DNA from: Paulinella micropora
Lineage: Eukaryota; Cercozoa; Imbricatea; Euglyphida
Length of the DNA stretch: 64,000 nucleotides
Assembly: GCA_009731375.1 (NCBI GenBank)
Contig: BJOX01000341.1
Span: forward strand, 312,379-376,378
Direction of reading: 5' to 3'
Both the position numbers and the translations under genes were made by a program. The notes under the pieces are model-generated. The model worked only from the letters and a program-made list of their open reading frames with translations, did no database searches and was not told the origin of the DNA. Of the stretch, positions 32,226-42,295 are shown one piece after another (position 1 is the first letter of the stretch; each line of letters begins with the position of its first letter).

Positions 32226-32477
32226 ATGCCACACGAAAAACCATTTTTTGCGTATTATAACGAAATTAGACGCGAACATAAGTATTTGTTGGATGAAGCA
32301 GACCAATTTTGGATTGATGACGTTAATGAAGGTATCAATAATCAAGCCCGCGAGAGGCTTAGAGCGGATAGATTGTTGGATGCTTCAACAAGAAGGGGGA
32401 ATACTATGGAGGATTAAAAAGATAAGATTAGTGCGTTGGACAATAAGCAAAGTATTTATGCGAATGAATTACGATGA
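32226..32477 (+). pseudogene. Small hypothetical gene with one stop
   Basis: ATG at 32226 and 63 codons (PHEKPFFAYYNEIRREHKYL) to a TAA at 32415. The same frame continues with KDKISALDNKQSIYANELR to TGA at 32475-32477, overlapping the start of the next gene. A single substitution has probably shortened the protein from 83 to 63 residues. Function unknown. Confidence 0.5.
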
Positions 32478-35364
32478 ACTGAAAGCGCACCTCCAAGATG
32501 ACGGCATTGATATGAAAGAATTTGAAAGAAAACACGGAACTGCCCCCATGAACGAACAAATGATTGAAATGCGAAAATTAGCAATGGCTACCGATAAATA
32601 TGATATAATGCACATAGAAGACAATATCCAGCAAATGAAGCGTGATATAACACAATTGGTAAAACAAGAATATAAAGAAGAAGACTTAAAACGATTAACC
32701 GATAAGGGTTTAACGTATATGAAAAACAAAGGCAAAGCGGACAAAACTCGCGTAATACGAAGAGAGGATAGAAAGCAAGCGGAGCAGGATTATAAGGAAT
32801 GGAAAGAAAACCGAGAAGAGTGGGAGAGAAAACACCCAGATGATGCTTTAATAGAAGCACAGATAGGCGACGAACACAAGATGCTTGTGCCACGAATAAG
32901 TGATGACCCCCGAAGTGTAGAAAGATTTGTTGATGCTATTATTAGAAGCATTCAAGAGATAATTATGAGTCCCAGACTTAATAGATTACTTAACCTTGCT
33001 ACAGGTATTGGACGATATGGTGTGAGAAGGATAGCGTGGGGGCAGATATTGAGATTAATTGCCAACAATCCACAACTACGTGTGATGAATGTTGGATTAC
33101 TTGGAAGAAGAAGAGCAGATGCTCTCAATACCTTTTTGCTAGCACTAGCAAGAAATGAAGTGCCAGAGGGTTTGCCTCCACCTAATCCTCGTCTGATCGC
33201 AAGCGGACAGCAAAGAATAGGTGATTATGTATTAAGTGAATATGCGAGCAGATTAGCCACTGGAATAGCGACTTTAAGTGCGTGGGAAGTTTTTAAAACA
33301 GGCGTAGAGACTATGACAGTTCTCGGTCTTGGAAAAACACTTAAAGAAATATACAATACATGGTCTGCTCAACCAGATGCTCTCATTAAGTTGGAAGAAG
33401 AACGAATTCATACTGAGGGAAGTAATTATAATGGCGGGGGCACACGAGTGGAAAGCCGTCTTCAATTAGAAGATAGAACTCGTGGCAAATTTCCTTACAT
33501 TCTCCCAGCAGATGCTTTGGACTTAGTTGCTTTTGAACATGATTTATTGTATGCGTCTGGCGACAAGAATGTCCAAGACTTTGCCGATAAACGATACTTT
33601 GAAAGAATCACCAATATGAGTGATTATCTAACGAGTTATGGATTGGCTACGGCCGAAGTTGCCAAGAGTATTTTTGACAATTACAACTCAATGTTTTCAA
33701 AAGCGGATATATCTAGAATGGCCTTGGAAGCACAGGGGAGAGCACGTGGTGGAGTATCTTTTTGGGATGCAATGAAGTTTTGGAAAACTATCAAAACCAC
33801 TCCTCCAGATGCGAAGTATAATGGATTTATAGGCGATGTAGATAAAACATTGATGTCCATGATTGGTATCATGAAAAATGTGGGCAGTTTTGACAAGGAT
33901 GCAACATTTAAAGTAAATAAAGCAGTGAATCCTGCTACATTTAATNNNNNNNNNNCAGTGAATTCTGCTACATTCAGCACACAATATGCGGAACTCGCTG
34001 ATGGTTTTAATAAAATAGTCAAATCGCAAGAAAAAGCCGATGGCGTGAAAGGATATTCTCTTATCGCACCAGCAAATGAAACTACAATTAATAATTTTAT
34101 AGAAAAAATAAATACACAGAGCACAAAAGATATTCCACCAAGTATAGAAAAAGATATAAATCTTAGCGTTGAAGTCCCGATCGCATACTCAGACAATATG
34201 GTAGTAGCACCCAATTTCGATTCAATCGGACTGGGCAATAACTTGGCTATACTTGATGATAAAGGCGCCCAAACGAGGCACTTAAGGGGATTTGTTAAAT
34301 CGTTGAGAGAGAAAACTGGAAAGAAAATTAAACTTTCCAATTATGACGATCCAAAAGTTGGATGGGAAGAGGCCATCAAACAAGCACTAAATCAAGGTGC
34401 TAGTATGTCAGACGTAGCAGATGCAGACGATATTTTGGATAAGAGAATTTACGAAGAAATGCGGGGTAAATTAACTCCAGACCAAATGAAGCAATTGGAA
34501 GAGTTAGAGTTAAAAGATAGTCAAGTTGAAAAAACTAATCCACCGCAAGCAACACCAGCACCGCAAACCATGCCACCGCAAACCATGCCACCGCAAACCA
34601 TGCCACCGCAAACCATGCCACCGCAAACCATGCCACCACAAACAACACAAGCACCAGCACCACCAAATCCACAACCAGAGTATGAAACACATGTTTATAA
34701 AAGTGGAGCAAAACAGGGACTCCCATTCTGGGAGGAGAAAGTTAAAGATGAAAAACTCAAAGAAATGATGAAAGAATACAAAGTTTCAGATGACCCAGAT
34801 CCAGCAACAACACCAAATCAAGCCATGGTTGATAGCATGAGAAGCATTGATAAGTTGGTTGATAAACTTATGGGGAAATCTCCCGCCGATGAAAGAGAAG
34901 ATATGTTAGCACTTATTCGTTTTCTAATGCCAAGCGACCAAAATGGAGGTATCGGCACTTCACAAACAAACCCACTTATTAAAGGCAACGAACTAAGACG
35001 CGATCGCATGCTAGACACCAAGAATGATTTTGAATCACTAGATAACACACGTTATGGCAACACAAATAATCACTTTATGTTGAATAGATACAATAGAGCA
35101 GTCATCCAGACCAGAATGAGAGACAAAAGAGAGTTTCCAAAAATAAAACGAAAACTAACTAGAAACTTCTCTGCTGAAATCCCGCGACAAGTTCAAACTC
35201 GCCTAGAAAGAAAGGATTTTAAACCGCTCGTCAATCCTCCAAGTAATTATGTTTTTGGTAGTCCTTACTCTCCTTATTTCTATAATTATGCTTCACCACC
35301 CCAACCATTTGGTGCTGAATATGATAATTCTAGATATAATCCAAACTATTTTCAAAACCCATAA
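32458..35364 (+). CDS. Large virion-type protein with phospholipase A2-like motif
   Basis: About 968 residues from ATG at 32458 (a second ATG at 32464); a longer open frame to 32113 is ignored because it overlaps the upstream genes. Near residue 350 lies LPADALDLVAFEHDLLYASG: the P-x-x-x-x-D-x-x-A-x-x-HD-x-x-Y pattern of the PLA2-like domains of parvovirus VP1 and related capsid proteins, with His-Asp at the active site and an Asp-containing helix after it (FADKRYFERI). N-terminal 150 residues are charged coiled coil. Five tandem PPQTM units occur at 34560-34635, within a Pro-rich linker. A 10-N gap at 33946-33955 does not break the frame. It probably breaches membranes at entry; no signal peptide is present. 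Confidence 0.75.
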   Translation: MRMNYDELKAHLQDDGIDMKEFERKHGTAPMNEQMIEMRKLAMATDKYDIMHIEDNIQQMKRDITQLVKQEYKEEDLKRLTDKGLTYMKNKGKADKTRVIRREDRKQAEQDYKEWKENREEWERKHPDDALIEAQIGDEHKMLVPRISDDPRSVERFVDAIIRSIQEIIMSPRLNRLLNLATGIGRYGVRRIAWGQILRLIANNPQLRVMNVGLLGRRRADALNTFLLALARNEVPEGLPPPNPRLIASGQQRIGDYVLSEYASRLATGIATLSAWEVFKTGVETMTVLGLGKTLKEIYNTWSAQPDALIKLEEERIHTEGSNYNGGGTRVESRLQLEDRTRGKFPYILPADALDLVAFEHDLLYASGDKNVQDFADKRYFERITNMSDYLTSYGLATAEVAKSIFDNYNSMFSKADISRMALEAQGRARGGVSFWDAMKFWKTIKTTPPDAKYNGFIGDVDKTLMSMIGIMKNVGSFDKDATFKVNKAVNPATFNXXXXVNSATFSTQYAELADGFNKIVKSQEKADGVKGYSLIAPANETTINNFIEKINTQSTKDIPPSIEKDINLSVEVPIAYSDNMVVAPNFDSIGLGNNLAILDDKGAQTRHLRGFVKSLREKTGKKIKLSNYDDPKVGWEEAIKQALNQGASMSDVADADDILDKRIYEEMRGKLTPDQMKQLEELELKDSQVEKTNPPQATPAPQTMPPQTMPPQTMPPQTMPPQTMPPQTTQAPAPPNPQPEYETHVYKSGAKQGLPFWEEKVKDEKLKEMMKEYKVSDDPDPATTPNQAMVDSMRSIDKLVDKLMGKSPADEREDMLALIRFLMPSDQNGGIGTSQTNPLIKGNELRRDRMLDTKNDFESLDNTRYGNTNNHFMLNRYNRAVIQTRMRDKREFPKIKRKLTRNFSAEIPRQVQTRLERKDFKPLVNPPSNYVFGSPYSPYFYNYASPPQPFGAEYDNSRYNPNYFQNP

Positions 35365-35375
35365 TATAGTGAAAC

Positions 35376-36188
35376 ATGCCTAAATCTATACGTAAAGGAT
35401 TAATAGCAAACAAGTTGCCACGAAAAACACTTTTGAAGCAGAATCTGGAGAAAACCAATATAGAAAAAGCACACGAGGAATTTACCATTGACAGGCCAGT
35501 AATAACAGAGTTAGATACTAAAAAACCACCAAAATTTAAGAATGACTTGGAAATACAACCAATTAAAACACAAAGAGATGGCATTGAATTGCTTCCTATT
35601 CAAAAAGAAGGAATATTGCCAGCAATGGGAACTATGGTTATATGTGCAAGCACTGGCGGTGGTAAATCAGTTATGATTTGTAATCTACTCGCCAAAAAGA
35701 ACATGTTGAAAGGTTTTTATCATAGAATAGTAGTCTTTTGCTTAAGTCCGTGCCCGATTTTGGAAGACACTCTCAAGTTAAAAAAAGAAAACATAATCAA
35801 AGAAGATAGGCCTGAGTTAATGAGAGAAATATTAACTAAACAAAAAGAACTGAATAAAACTAAAGGATTTAAGAAGGTACCAAAAATACTATTGTTATTG
35901 GATGATATCGCACAGAGTAAAACTTTTCTCAAATCAGAAGTGCTTACCGAGTTGTTTTTCGCTTCAACACACGCTAAGGTGTCAGTCTGGGTAGCAACTC
36001 AGAGTTATACACAACTCCCGCGAAGAATAAGAATTAATTGCCATTGGATGATTATTTTTAATGGAGTAAGAAGAAGCGAACTTGACAGACTGGCAGATGA
36101 ATATGAAAGTCCTTTTCTCACCAAAAAAGAATTTTACAATATGGTTAAATATGCTACGGCAGAACCTTATTCATTCCTAGCAATTTAA
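35376..36188 (+). CDS. A32/FtsK-HerA type DNA-packaging ATPase
   Basis: 270 residues, intact, ATG 11 bases after the previous stop. Walker A ASTGGGKS at residues 91-98, Walker B ILLLLDDI at about 170-177, a sensor region STHAKVSVWVATQSYTQLPR with the conserved Gln-Ser, and an Arg-rich segment after it. This is the genome-packaging motor family shared by Polinton-like viruses, virophages and large DNA viruses. It stands between the PLA2-like protein and the capsid block, the usual neighbourhood. Confidence 0.9.
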   Translation: MPKSIRKGLIANKLPRKTLLKQNLEKTNIEKAHEEFTIDRPVITELDTKKPPKFKNDLEIQPIKTQRDGIELLPIQKEGILPAMGTMVICASTGGGKSVMICNLLAKKNMLKGFYHRIVVFCLSPCPILEDTLKLKKENIIKEDRPELMREILTKQKELNKTKGFKKVPKILLLLDDIAQSKTFLKSEVLTELFFASTHAKVSVWVATQSYTQLPRRIRINCHWMIIFNGVRRSELDRLADEYESPFLTKKEFYNMVKYATAEPYSFLAI

Positions 36189-36322
36189 CAATACGGCTAG
36201 TGATAGAACAACCCAGTTTAGAAAGAATTTCTCTACTATATTACGATTAAATAAGGATAGAGATATGACAAACCTGTAAAAAAGTTAAGTTAAATGGTTT
36301 TTTTTTCGCCATAATATATGAC
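36189..36322. other. Intergenic spacer with TATAT box
   Basis: 134 AT-rich bases. ATAATATATG ends 3 bases before the ATG at 36323. Confidence 0.4.
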
Positions 36323-36919
36323 ATGACGGAATCAACTAAATTATATAAGACTTGCTATCAACAAGCAATTGCTATTTGGTATAAACAAAATGCGCAAGGA
36401 AAATTCGTAACAATTCGTAAGGGATCGCCCGAATATTTAGCAGTGAAGAAGATAGAAGAGGATATTAAGAGTGGCAAGATTAAGTGTCAATTAAAACCAA
36501 AAGTAAGCAAATCAGGAACTAAGAACAATGAACAACCTATTTCTAGTGGGCAACTAGACCAAATGCCAGATCAAGCATTGAAAAGAAAAATACCAGACAT
36601 AGAATCGGCAAAAACTTCATCTCCTAAACCAAATGCCAAACCTATTGAGATGTCTCCAGCACTTAAGATTGAACAATCTTTACCCAAATCTGTCAATCCC
36701 ACTCCTGTTGCCGTGCCGAAACACACTACCACAACACCAGCAAGTAAGATAGAAGCAATGGAAGATGCTTCTAAGGAAACTCCGCCACCACCTAAGGAGG
36801 TTGCGCAAACTAATGACATTGATGTAAATAAAGCCATAGCGGATTTAAAGAAAATGAAAGAGGAAAGAATTACGCACAAGAATTTACAAACTATGAAAAA
36901 AATAATTAATGGTAATTGA
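36323..36919 (+). CDS. Pro/Lys-rich hypothetical protein
   Basis: 198 residues, intact. The first 55 residues form an ordered module (YKTCYQQAIAIWYKQNAQGK ... KKIEEDIKSGKI); a long disordered Pro/Ser/Thr/Lys linker follows, then a helical end (DVNKAIADLKKMKEERITHK). It lies between the ATPase and the capsid genes, so a virion or DNA-associated role is likely. No family recognised. Confidence 0.6.
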   Translation: MTESTKLYKTCYQQAIAIWYKQNAQGKFVTIRKGSPEYLAVKKIEEDIKSGKIKCQLKPKVSKSGTKNNEQPISSGQLDQMPDQALKRKIPDIESAKTSSPKPNAKPIEMSPALKIEQSLPKSVNPTPVAVPKHTTTTPASKIEAMEDASKETPPPPKEVAQTNDIDVNKAIADLKKMKEERITHKNLQTMKKIINGN

Positions 36920-36934
36920 TAAAATAATTATTAT

Positions 36935-36940
36935 TATATA
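36935..36940 (+). promoter_or_regulatory. Viral TATATA box
   Basis: TATATA directly abuts the ATG at 36941. Confidence 0.4.
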
Positions 36941-37339
36941 ATGATTAAAAACTCAAGTGCTTCAACTCGTTTGCCGATTGGCTTTATCAACAAACTCAAC
37001 GAAGCAAACCGACCTGCGAGTGATGGGTTTCAACTAAACCAGTTTGAATTGTGGAGTAGTCATGGTGCCCCATTAGTTAATCAGCCATTAACTGAATTTG
37101 GCGACCTTGTCTCACATGAGAAGAGCACCATTCAAAACACATTAACAGACTTTTCTGATAAAAAAGAAAATGCGGATGTTGTTGATTTGGACACCGCTGT
37201 TAGCAGTTTGGCTTATTTAAAGAAAGCAGTTGAGAATGCTGAGGCAAGAGAGTTTCAATTGACTTCACCACAAGACACAAGACTTGACAATATACAGAAA
37301 TCAGTTGATATTATTAAACAATCCGTTTCAGGTGAATAA
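36941..37339 (+). CDS. Hypothetical protein next to the capsid gene
   Basis: 132 residues, intact, acidic and helical in its second half (AYLKKAVENAEAREFQLTSP). It lies 82 bases before the major capsid gene on the same strand. Position suggests a capsid-associated protein; sequence gives no family. Confidence 0.6.
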   Translation: MIKNSSASTRLPIGFINKLNEANRPASDGFQLNQFELWSSHGAPLVNQPLTEFGDLVSHEKSTIQNTLTDFSDKKENADVVDLDTAVSSLAYLKKAVENAEAREFQLTSPQDTRLDNIQKSVDIIKQSVSGE

Positions 37340-37421
37340 ATAATTATTTTTAATTTCTATTATTATTTTTTTAGTATAGTAGCATTGCAAATTTTACAAT
37401 CCCACAACCACACAAAAAAAA

Positions 37422-38468
37422 ATGGAAAGAAAGGAGATTGAAGTTACTGAGGAGTTGATGACCCTCAACAACCTCAGATATGAGTTGCCAGCAAGTCTGG
37501 CGCTCTCTGAACAGGGAAGTATCTTTAAGAAGAACTTCGCTGACCAGCAGACTTATACCAGTGATTATGGAACTGAAATGATTTTTACATTGCAGGCAAG
37601 CACTGATTTTGTTTATGGAAAGAATTGCTATTTGTCATTTGACATTATGGCCGAAGGATTGGTGGCCACTGATGGAAAAGATAATGTTGCTTGTGCTCTT
37701 GGTTTCCAGAACACTCCCGCTACCGCTATTTTTGAAAGATTTTTGTTGAAAAGTAAGGATGGTAGCGACCTTGAACGAATTGAAGATTTGAACAAGATGG
37801 TGCGAAATATTCTCCCGTGGCATTATCCTTTTGATTATCGTCGGCAGGCACAGATGGCGGGACAGAGAGAAGAGGTTAAAGTTAATGCTAATGTTACTGA
37901 CCCTTCAGTTACTGATTTTGCACTTAATGTCCCCACTGCTGGTAGTGTTGCGACTGGCCAATATTTGAGAGTTTGTATTCCTCTTCATTACTTTTCGGGA
38001 GTGTTTAATGAGGAAATTCTCATTCCTCCCTCTCTGATTAGTGGTATGAGACTTCGTTTGACATTTGCACCAGTACATGAAGCATTGACTATCATTGGAA
38101 CCTCTAATGGTGCGATTCCTACTGTATTTACTACCACTACTTTGAAATACACCGTAGCAAATCCAGTTGTTATGTTGGAGACATTTTCTCTTGCTCCAGG
38201 TGTCCAGAGAAATATTTTGGAACAGATGGGAAGCAAGGATGGGCTTCCATACACTTATGAAACATATTATAACCAAAAGGCAAATCCAGGAACGTCTGTT
38301 GATTTTAATCTTCAAGTAAATAAGGCCGTTGCCCGTGCTCAGTGCTTGTATATCGTAACTCAGAATGTGCTTTCTAATAAGGCCGTTGCCCGTGCTCAGT
38401 GCTTGTATATCGTAACTCAGAATGTGCTTTCTGATAATGCTAATATTGAAGAATGGATTGTCAAATAG
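37422..38468 (+). pseudogene. Major capsid protein (double jelly-roll type), C-terminally truncated
   Basis: 348 codons from ATG 37422. Features typical of Polinton-like virus capsid proteins: QTYTSDYGTEMIFTLQAST near residue 45, NCYLSFDIMAEG, then TPATAIFERFLLKSKDGSDL ERI motif and, near residue 195, FSGVFNEEILIPPSLISGM RLRLTFA. A 57-bp direct repeat (38319-38375 and 38376-38432) duplicates 19 residues (KAVARAQCLYIVTQNVLS). Soon after it the frame stops. Family members are usually well over 450 residues, so the last jelly-roll strands are missing. No TATA box like those of neighbours; an A-rich run precedes the ATG. It would form the hexon-like shell. Confidence 0.8.
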
Positions 38469-38988
38469 TAATATTGAAAAAAAACTGACTATTAAAATTC
38501 TTGGTGAAGCATTAAGGGATAAACTTAAAAATGAAGGCCACGATGTTAAAGGATGGAACCAAAGGGCATCATAGATAATAGACAAAATCGTAGAACATAA
38601 AATACATGTAGGAAAAGAAAAGAATGAAGTAAAAAAGAAACTCGCAGAATATTTGGGATTACAAACGGGAACTGGTTTAGAAGATTTGATAAATAAAGTG
38701 TTTTCCATAGAAAATATTAAAAAGTATCTAACAAGAAAAGAATGGACACATTCAATGAGAAAAAAAGATTATGTTAATGTTATTATAAATAAATATAGAA
38801 ATGAGCAACAGCAACCAGAGCCCGAGCCACAGCAACCAGAGCCACAGCAACCGGAGCCACAGCAACCAGAGCCACACAAGCAAAGCGTTGTGACGGGGCA
38901 AAGCCCCTCGCAACCAGAGCCACTCCCTGAGCCACAGCAGCCAGAGCCAGAGCAAACAGAGCCAGAGCCAGAGCCAGAGCAAACAGAG

Positions 38989-39019
<31 letters not shown>

Positions 39020-39201
39020 AAGTCCCCTTACAAGGAGAGGGACGCGGTTTAATGACTAATGAAATAGATGAAATAATGAAAAAATGTGGATGGTATCTCG
39101 GAGCGATAGAAAGTGATGAAATCTACAAGTTGAAGCCCGGAAGCAGAAAGCGATACGGATTTATTATGAATTTGGACATAATGTTGCCTCCAATGGAATA
39201 A
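38436..39201 (+). pseudogene. Adenovirus-type cysteine protease, N-terminal part only
   Basis: One plus frame runs from inside the capsid gene end (LTIKILGEALRDKLKNEG), past a TAG at 38568-38570, to TAA at 39201. A helical N-terminal extension is followed by a PEPQQ/PEPEQ repeat linker (38815-39020). The last 50 residues, LMTNEIDEIMKKCGWYLGAI followed by GFIMNLD, match the opening of adenain-like proteases (L-x-xxI-x-x-L...F-x-G...D...F-I-x-N-x-D). The gene stops just before the GxHW catalytic His, where an inverted fragment of another viral gene begins. Assignment is moderate because no catalytic residue is present. Confidence 0.5.
38876..38915. repeat. GC-rich palindrome inside the PEPQQ linker
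   Basis: GTTGTGACGGGGC AAA GCCCCTCGCAAC forms a stem that interrupts the otherwise regular PEPQQ repeat, adding about 13 codons (KQSVVTGQSPS) in frame. It looks like a small inserted hairpin. Confidence 0.5.
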
Positions 39202-39202
39202 C

Positions 39203-39330
39203 TACTTTCACGTTGTCGTCCCTCTGCTTGTAATGTTCATAGAAAGAAACAATATCAGGTTTAGTCCATTTAATCGTGGGCTTTTTAATTTCGCTGTCAA
39301 TGTTCCATTTTTCAATTTCATTTGGTGCTC
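39203..39330 (-). pseudogene. Inverted fragment of the 26487-27106 gene family
   Basis: On the minus strand this reads EIEKWNIDSEIKKPTIKWTK then PDIVSFYEHYKQRDDNVKV, alignable with KLPTSKSLKPEIVAFYEKYR and SDNVEV of the 26487 gene. The identity is partial, so it comes from a diverged copy, not a recent duplicate. It abuts the truncated protease. Confidence 0.55.
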
Positions 39331-39339
39331 ACGATATTT

Positions 39340-39461
39340 TAGAATGCGCTTCGTGCTACGCACTCTCGCTTATTCTAAAACATAGGAAAAAAATTTAAGA
39401 AAAAATATTTAAAAGGAAAACGATGTTTTATGAAACCGCGTAGCGGGTGAATAAAATATCA
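39340..39461. terminator. AT-rich spacer with two hairpins
   Basis: TTTTAGAATGCG...CGCTTATTCTAAAA-type hairpin with GCTACGC loop at 39335-39380, and ATGTTTTATGAAACC GCGTAGC GGGTGAATAAAATATCAT at 39423-39462. They lie downstream of the minus-strand gene at 39462, where transcription-end or RNA-processing signals would be expected. Confidence 0.4.
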
Positions 39462-39749
39462 TTATAAATATTTTTTTACTTCACTTTTAATGTCTGTAAA
39501 TTTATCAAACCACGGCTGTTTCATAACCCATTCAAAATATGGTTTGTCAATAGTTGCAACATCTTGAATTTTTTTTCCTTTGTATTTACCAAACGGAAAA
39601 ACATCGGTTGACTTTCCTTCTCTACTTTTTTCAATTGCCTTAATTTCTTCATCAATCATCTGTTGTACATCTCTTACTGAAAAGAATTCCTTATTCTTCT
39701 CAATTGAAAGTAGTCTAAATTTTTCAGATAGTCTGGTGAGGGTGGTCAT
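39462..39749 (-). CDS. Small protein with exonuclease-X-C-terminal/DUF3820-like motif
   Basis: 95 residues, intact, ATG at 39749, TATATAG box 6 bases upstream (39754-39760). The second half, FPFGKYKGKKIQDVATIDKP YFEWVMKQPWF, matches the small domain found after exonuclease X-type nucleases and as stand-alone phage proteins, where FGKYKGxxxxDV and YxxWxxxQ are conserved. The first half is a helical region. Possible accessory replication or repair protein. Confidence 0.6.
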   Translation of the reverse strand: MTTLTRLSEKFRLLSIEKNKEFFSVRDVQQMIDEEIKAIEKSREGKSTDVFPFGKYKGKKIQDVATIDKPYFEWVMKQPWFDKFTDIKSEVKKYL

Positions 39750-39753
39750 TGGT

Positions 39754-39760
39754 CTATATA
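39754..39760 (-). promoter_or_regulatory. Viral TATATA box
   Basis: CTATATA on the plus strand, TATATAG on the coding strand, 4-5 bases before the ATG at 39749. Confidence 0.45.
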
Positions 39761-40164
39761 GATTGGTAAAAAATTTTATGGAAAAAAATTAATTATTTAA
39801 TATTTTATTTTTTTAAATATCCAAAAGGTCTAGTTTCAATCGCATTCTCTACAATTCCGATAACTTGTCTTTTCGTATATGTAAAACTAAATATCTTTTC
39901 TAAGTATTTGCTTGTTATTTTTTTCTTTTGTTTGTCTCGTGTTATCTTGTTGTTTTCTCTTATAACTACTTTTCCAGACTTCTCAATTCGCTTAGCAATC
40001 CGTAATTCATCATCAGTCTCCAACAATTCAGCCAGTTGATTTCCATTCTCACATAATTCAGTGTTCGTAATACCTAGCCCGCAACTTAGTACACTTAACA
40101 TATTCGGTAAATTCAATGCTCTTTTCGTTTCATAGTTCATACTAAATCCTTTTACTTTCATGCT

Positions 40165-40540
40165 GGCTTTACTTATATAAACTATTGAACGATAAATCAG
40201 TGGATAATATAAATATTAACATAATTAACGACCAAGTTATAGAAGCCAGTTATGACTTAAAACAGGATGCGGTGAGCGACCCGATTAAAACAAATATTGT
40301 AGTTGCTTGATTTACTACATGCCATGAGAGAATGAGACTTTACAATATGATGGACATATTAGGTAATAGGATATTGTATCATGACACAGACAGCGTAATA
40401 TATACGACTAACAAAGAAAATAATCAGGCAGATGTAGAGACAGGAGATTTACTGGGAGATTGGACTGATGAATTAAAAGGAGCGGAAATAAAAACCTTGT
40501 GGGAGGCGGACCGAAATGTTATGGATACTTATGTTTTTTA
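40165..40540 (+). pseudogene. Inverted block of the polymerase gene carrying motif C
   Basis: Plus-strand coding segment: YKLLNDKSVDNININIIND, then FTTCHERMRLYNMMDILGNR, ILYHDTDSVIY and ETGDLLGDWTDELKGAEIK. In related polymerases this follows motif B and precedes the KVKGFSxNYE element, both of which lie on the minus strand on either side. An in-frame TGA (about 40308) is also present. The block is therefore a clean inversion of about 375 bases, with perhaps 15-20 codons lost at its right edge. Confidence 0.85.
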
Positions 40541-42295
40541 ATCCTTTATCATTTTGTTCTGTGTTTTATTTTGTTTTTGTCCAAACTTGCCCCATAAAGA
40601 GTTCAAGCACAACTTAGCCACTGCTCGCCGTCCTTCGTTTTTAAATATTTTGCTTTCATCCATCTTTACACTCATTTTAACTTCCATGCTGTTTATGTAA
40701 TTTTGCTTTTCTGCTTCCGTATTACATCCCGCGGGATATCCGCTGGACTCTTGTTTTACATTCAAGAATGTCTTTATGTATTCTTTGAATAGGCTACTGC
40801 TTTGTTCTTTCAGTGCCATACTTCATATACTTTTATTAACTTATACCCTTTGTCTAAGGCCTTGTAAACTTCTGGAGTTGCCCATGTTCCAGTTATTGCT
40901 CGTTCTTTATCTGTGTGCTTACATTCGCCGTGTTGCTCAGTCATTCCGCACTTATCGCATAAGTAATACATCATCTTACCTCTGTCCGCCTTCGGTAAGA
41001 CCGGGTGTAGTAAGCCTCTCGGAGGTAGCATCTTAACCTTTAGCCACTCCGAAATATTCTCTGTTTATAATTTTGTTTTTCATATTGTTTCTTTCCTCCT
41101 CGTTGTTAGGCCGTATTATGATATGGTGCCCGCTTGGATAAAGGTCGTAATACATCACGGTCGGATAAAGTGAACATATGTCAATATATTTCGCATACTC
41201 ATTATCATGTCGTGATTTCCAATATAATGTCAGAGCATTCACTCTACCTCCAAAGATTGCCTCTCGTGGGTTTAGTCCTTCTTGTTCCGTAATTCGTTCG
41301 TTTGTATCCTCTGCCAGTCTTTCACTGGTTTTCATCAGGCTCCATTCGCACTCCCAGGTACTTATTACTTTCGCTTGTTCGTTAAGTTGTTTTTCTCTTC
41401 TCATTGTTTCCTTGTATAGTTCGCCCATTGTCTTATTCTTCTTTACATTCAGAGCATTGCTATTCCAACACTTATCACATCCGTACCAAAGACACCCATA
41501 AAACTCATAAGCGGTTTTGTTTTTCTCGTCCCAGCCATCTACATACACACGAGATTGTCCAAGTTGAAACATTTTTTACCTCCGTTGAATGCGTGTTTAA
41601 TATCGGTTTTGTCTAAAATGCTTTTGTATGCTAACCATTCTACACAAGCCCTAGAAGTCATCCTGTTTTGTTTTTCCGCTTTCAATATCGCAATTGAATT
41701 TTCTGGCATAAACTTAGCACGATACAGCGCCATAACACAACTCGCAATAGTTGTATATTGAAAAGGGTCAATACCAAACTCTAGAAACTGATTTCTAAAA
41801 TCTATACAACCCTTTCTCAGTATATCAACATCTGAATGACAATACTCGGCGATTTCCTTCGCCATATCAAAGTGGTTATGTGCTTTCCCTTGTTCATCAT
41901 ACCATTCAAGAAATTCCTTTCGTTTATCTCCTCGCATCGTGTCGTAGCCGTAATGTTTCTTATGGGGAATTACCCCAACATAGTTTCTATTTTTGCCGTA
42001 TTGAAGAAGTGCGGGAAGAACCCTTTCTTGAGTTCCGTAAGCCCGAATGTCTTTGGAAAGTCTGACAATGGCATCGTAAGAAAACTTAGGCTGTCTATGA
42101 ACCGATACTTCTTAAGTGTCATCATCATAATCTTACCGCCCTCATAAATTACAAATGGAGTTTGTCCATTATCAACCAACCACTTAAGAATAAACTGACA
42201 ATCATAACCGCGGGCATGGTGTGCAATAAAGGTAAATCCGCTGTGTTTAGTGTCAAAAGCCCAATTACAGAAATCTTGAATGTTGTTGTGAATTA

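Noticed and set aside
32113-32457. Extended N-terminus of the PLA2-like protein
   Set aside because: The extension overlaps a divergent gene, its promoter and a small plus-strand gene in another frame, and is low-complexity at its start.
34556-34640. Minisatellite of 15-bp units as a separate element
   Set aside because: In frame with the PLA2-like protein; it encodes PPQTM repeats, so it is part of the gene.
38815-39020. CRISPR-like or regulatory direct repeats
   Set aside because: The short repeats are codons of a PEPQQ protein linker without spacers.
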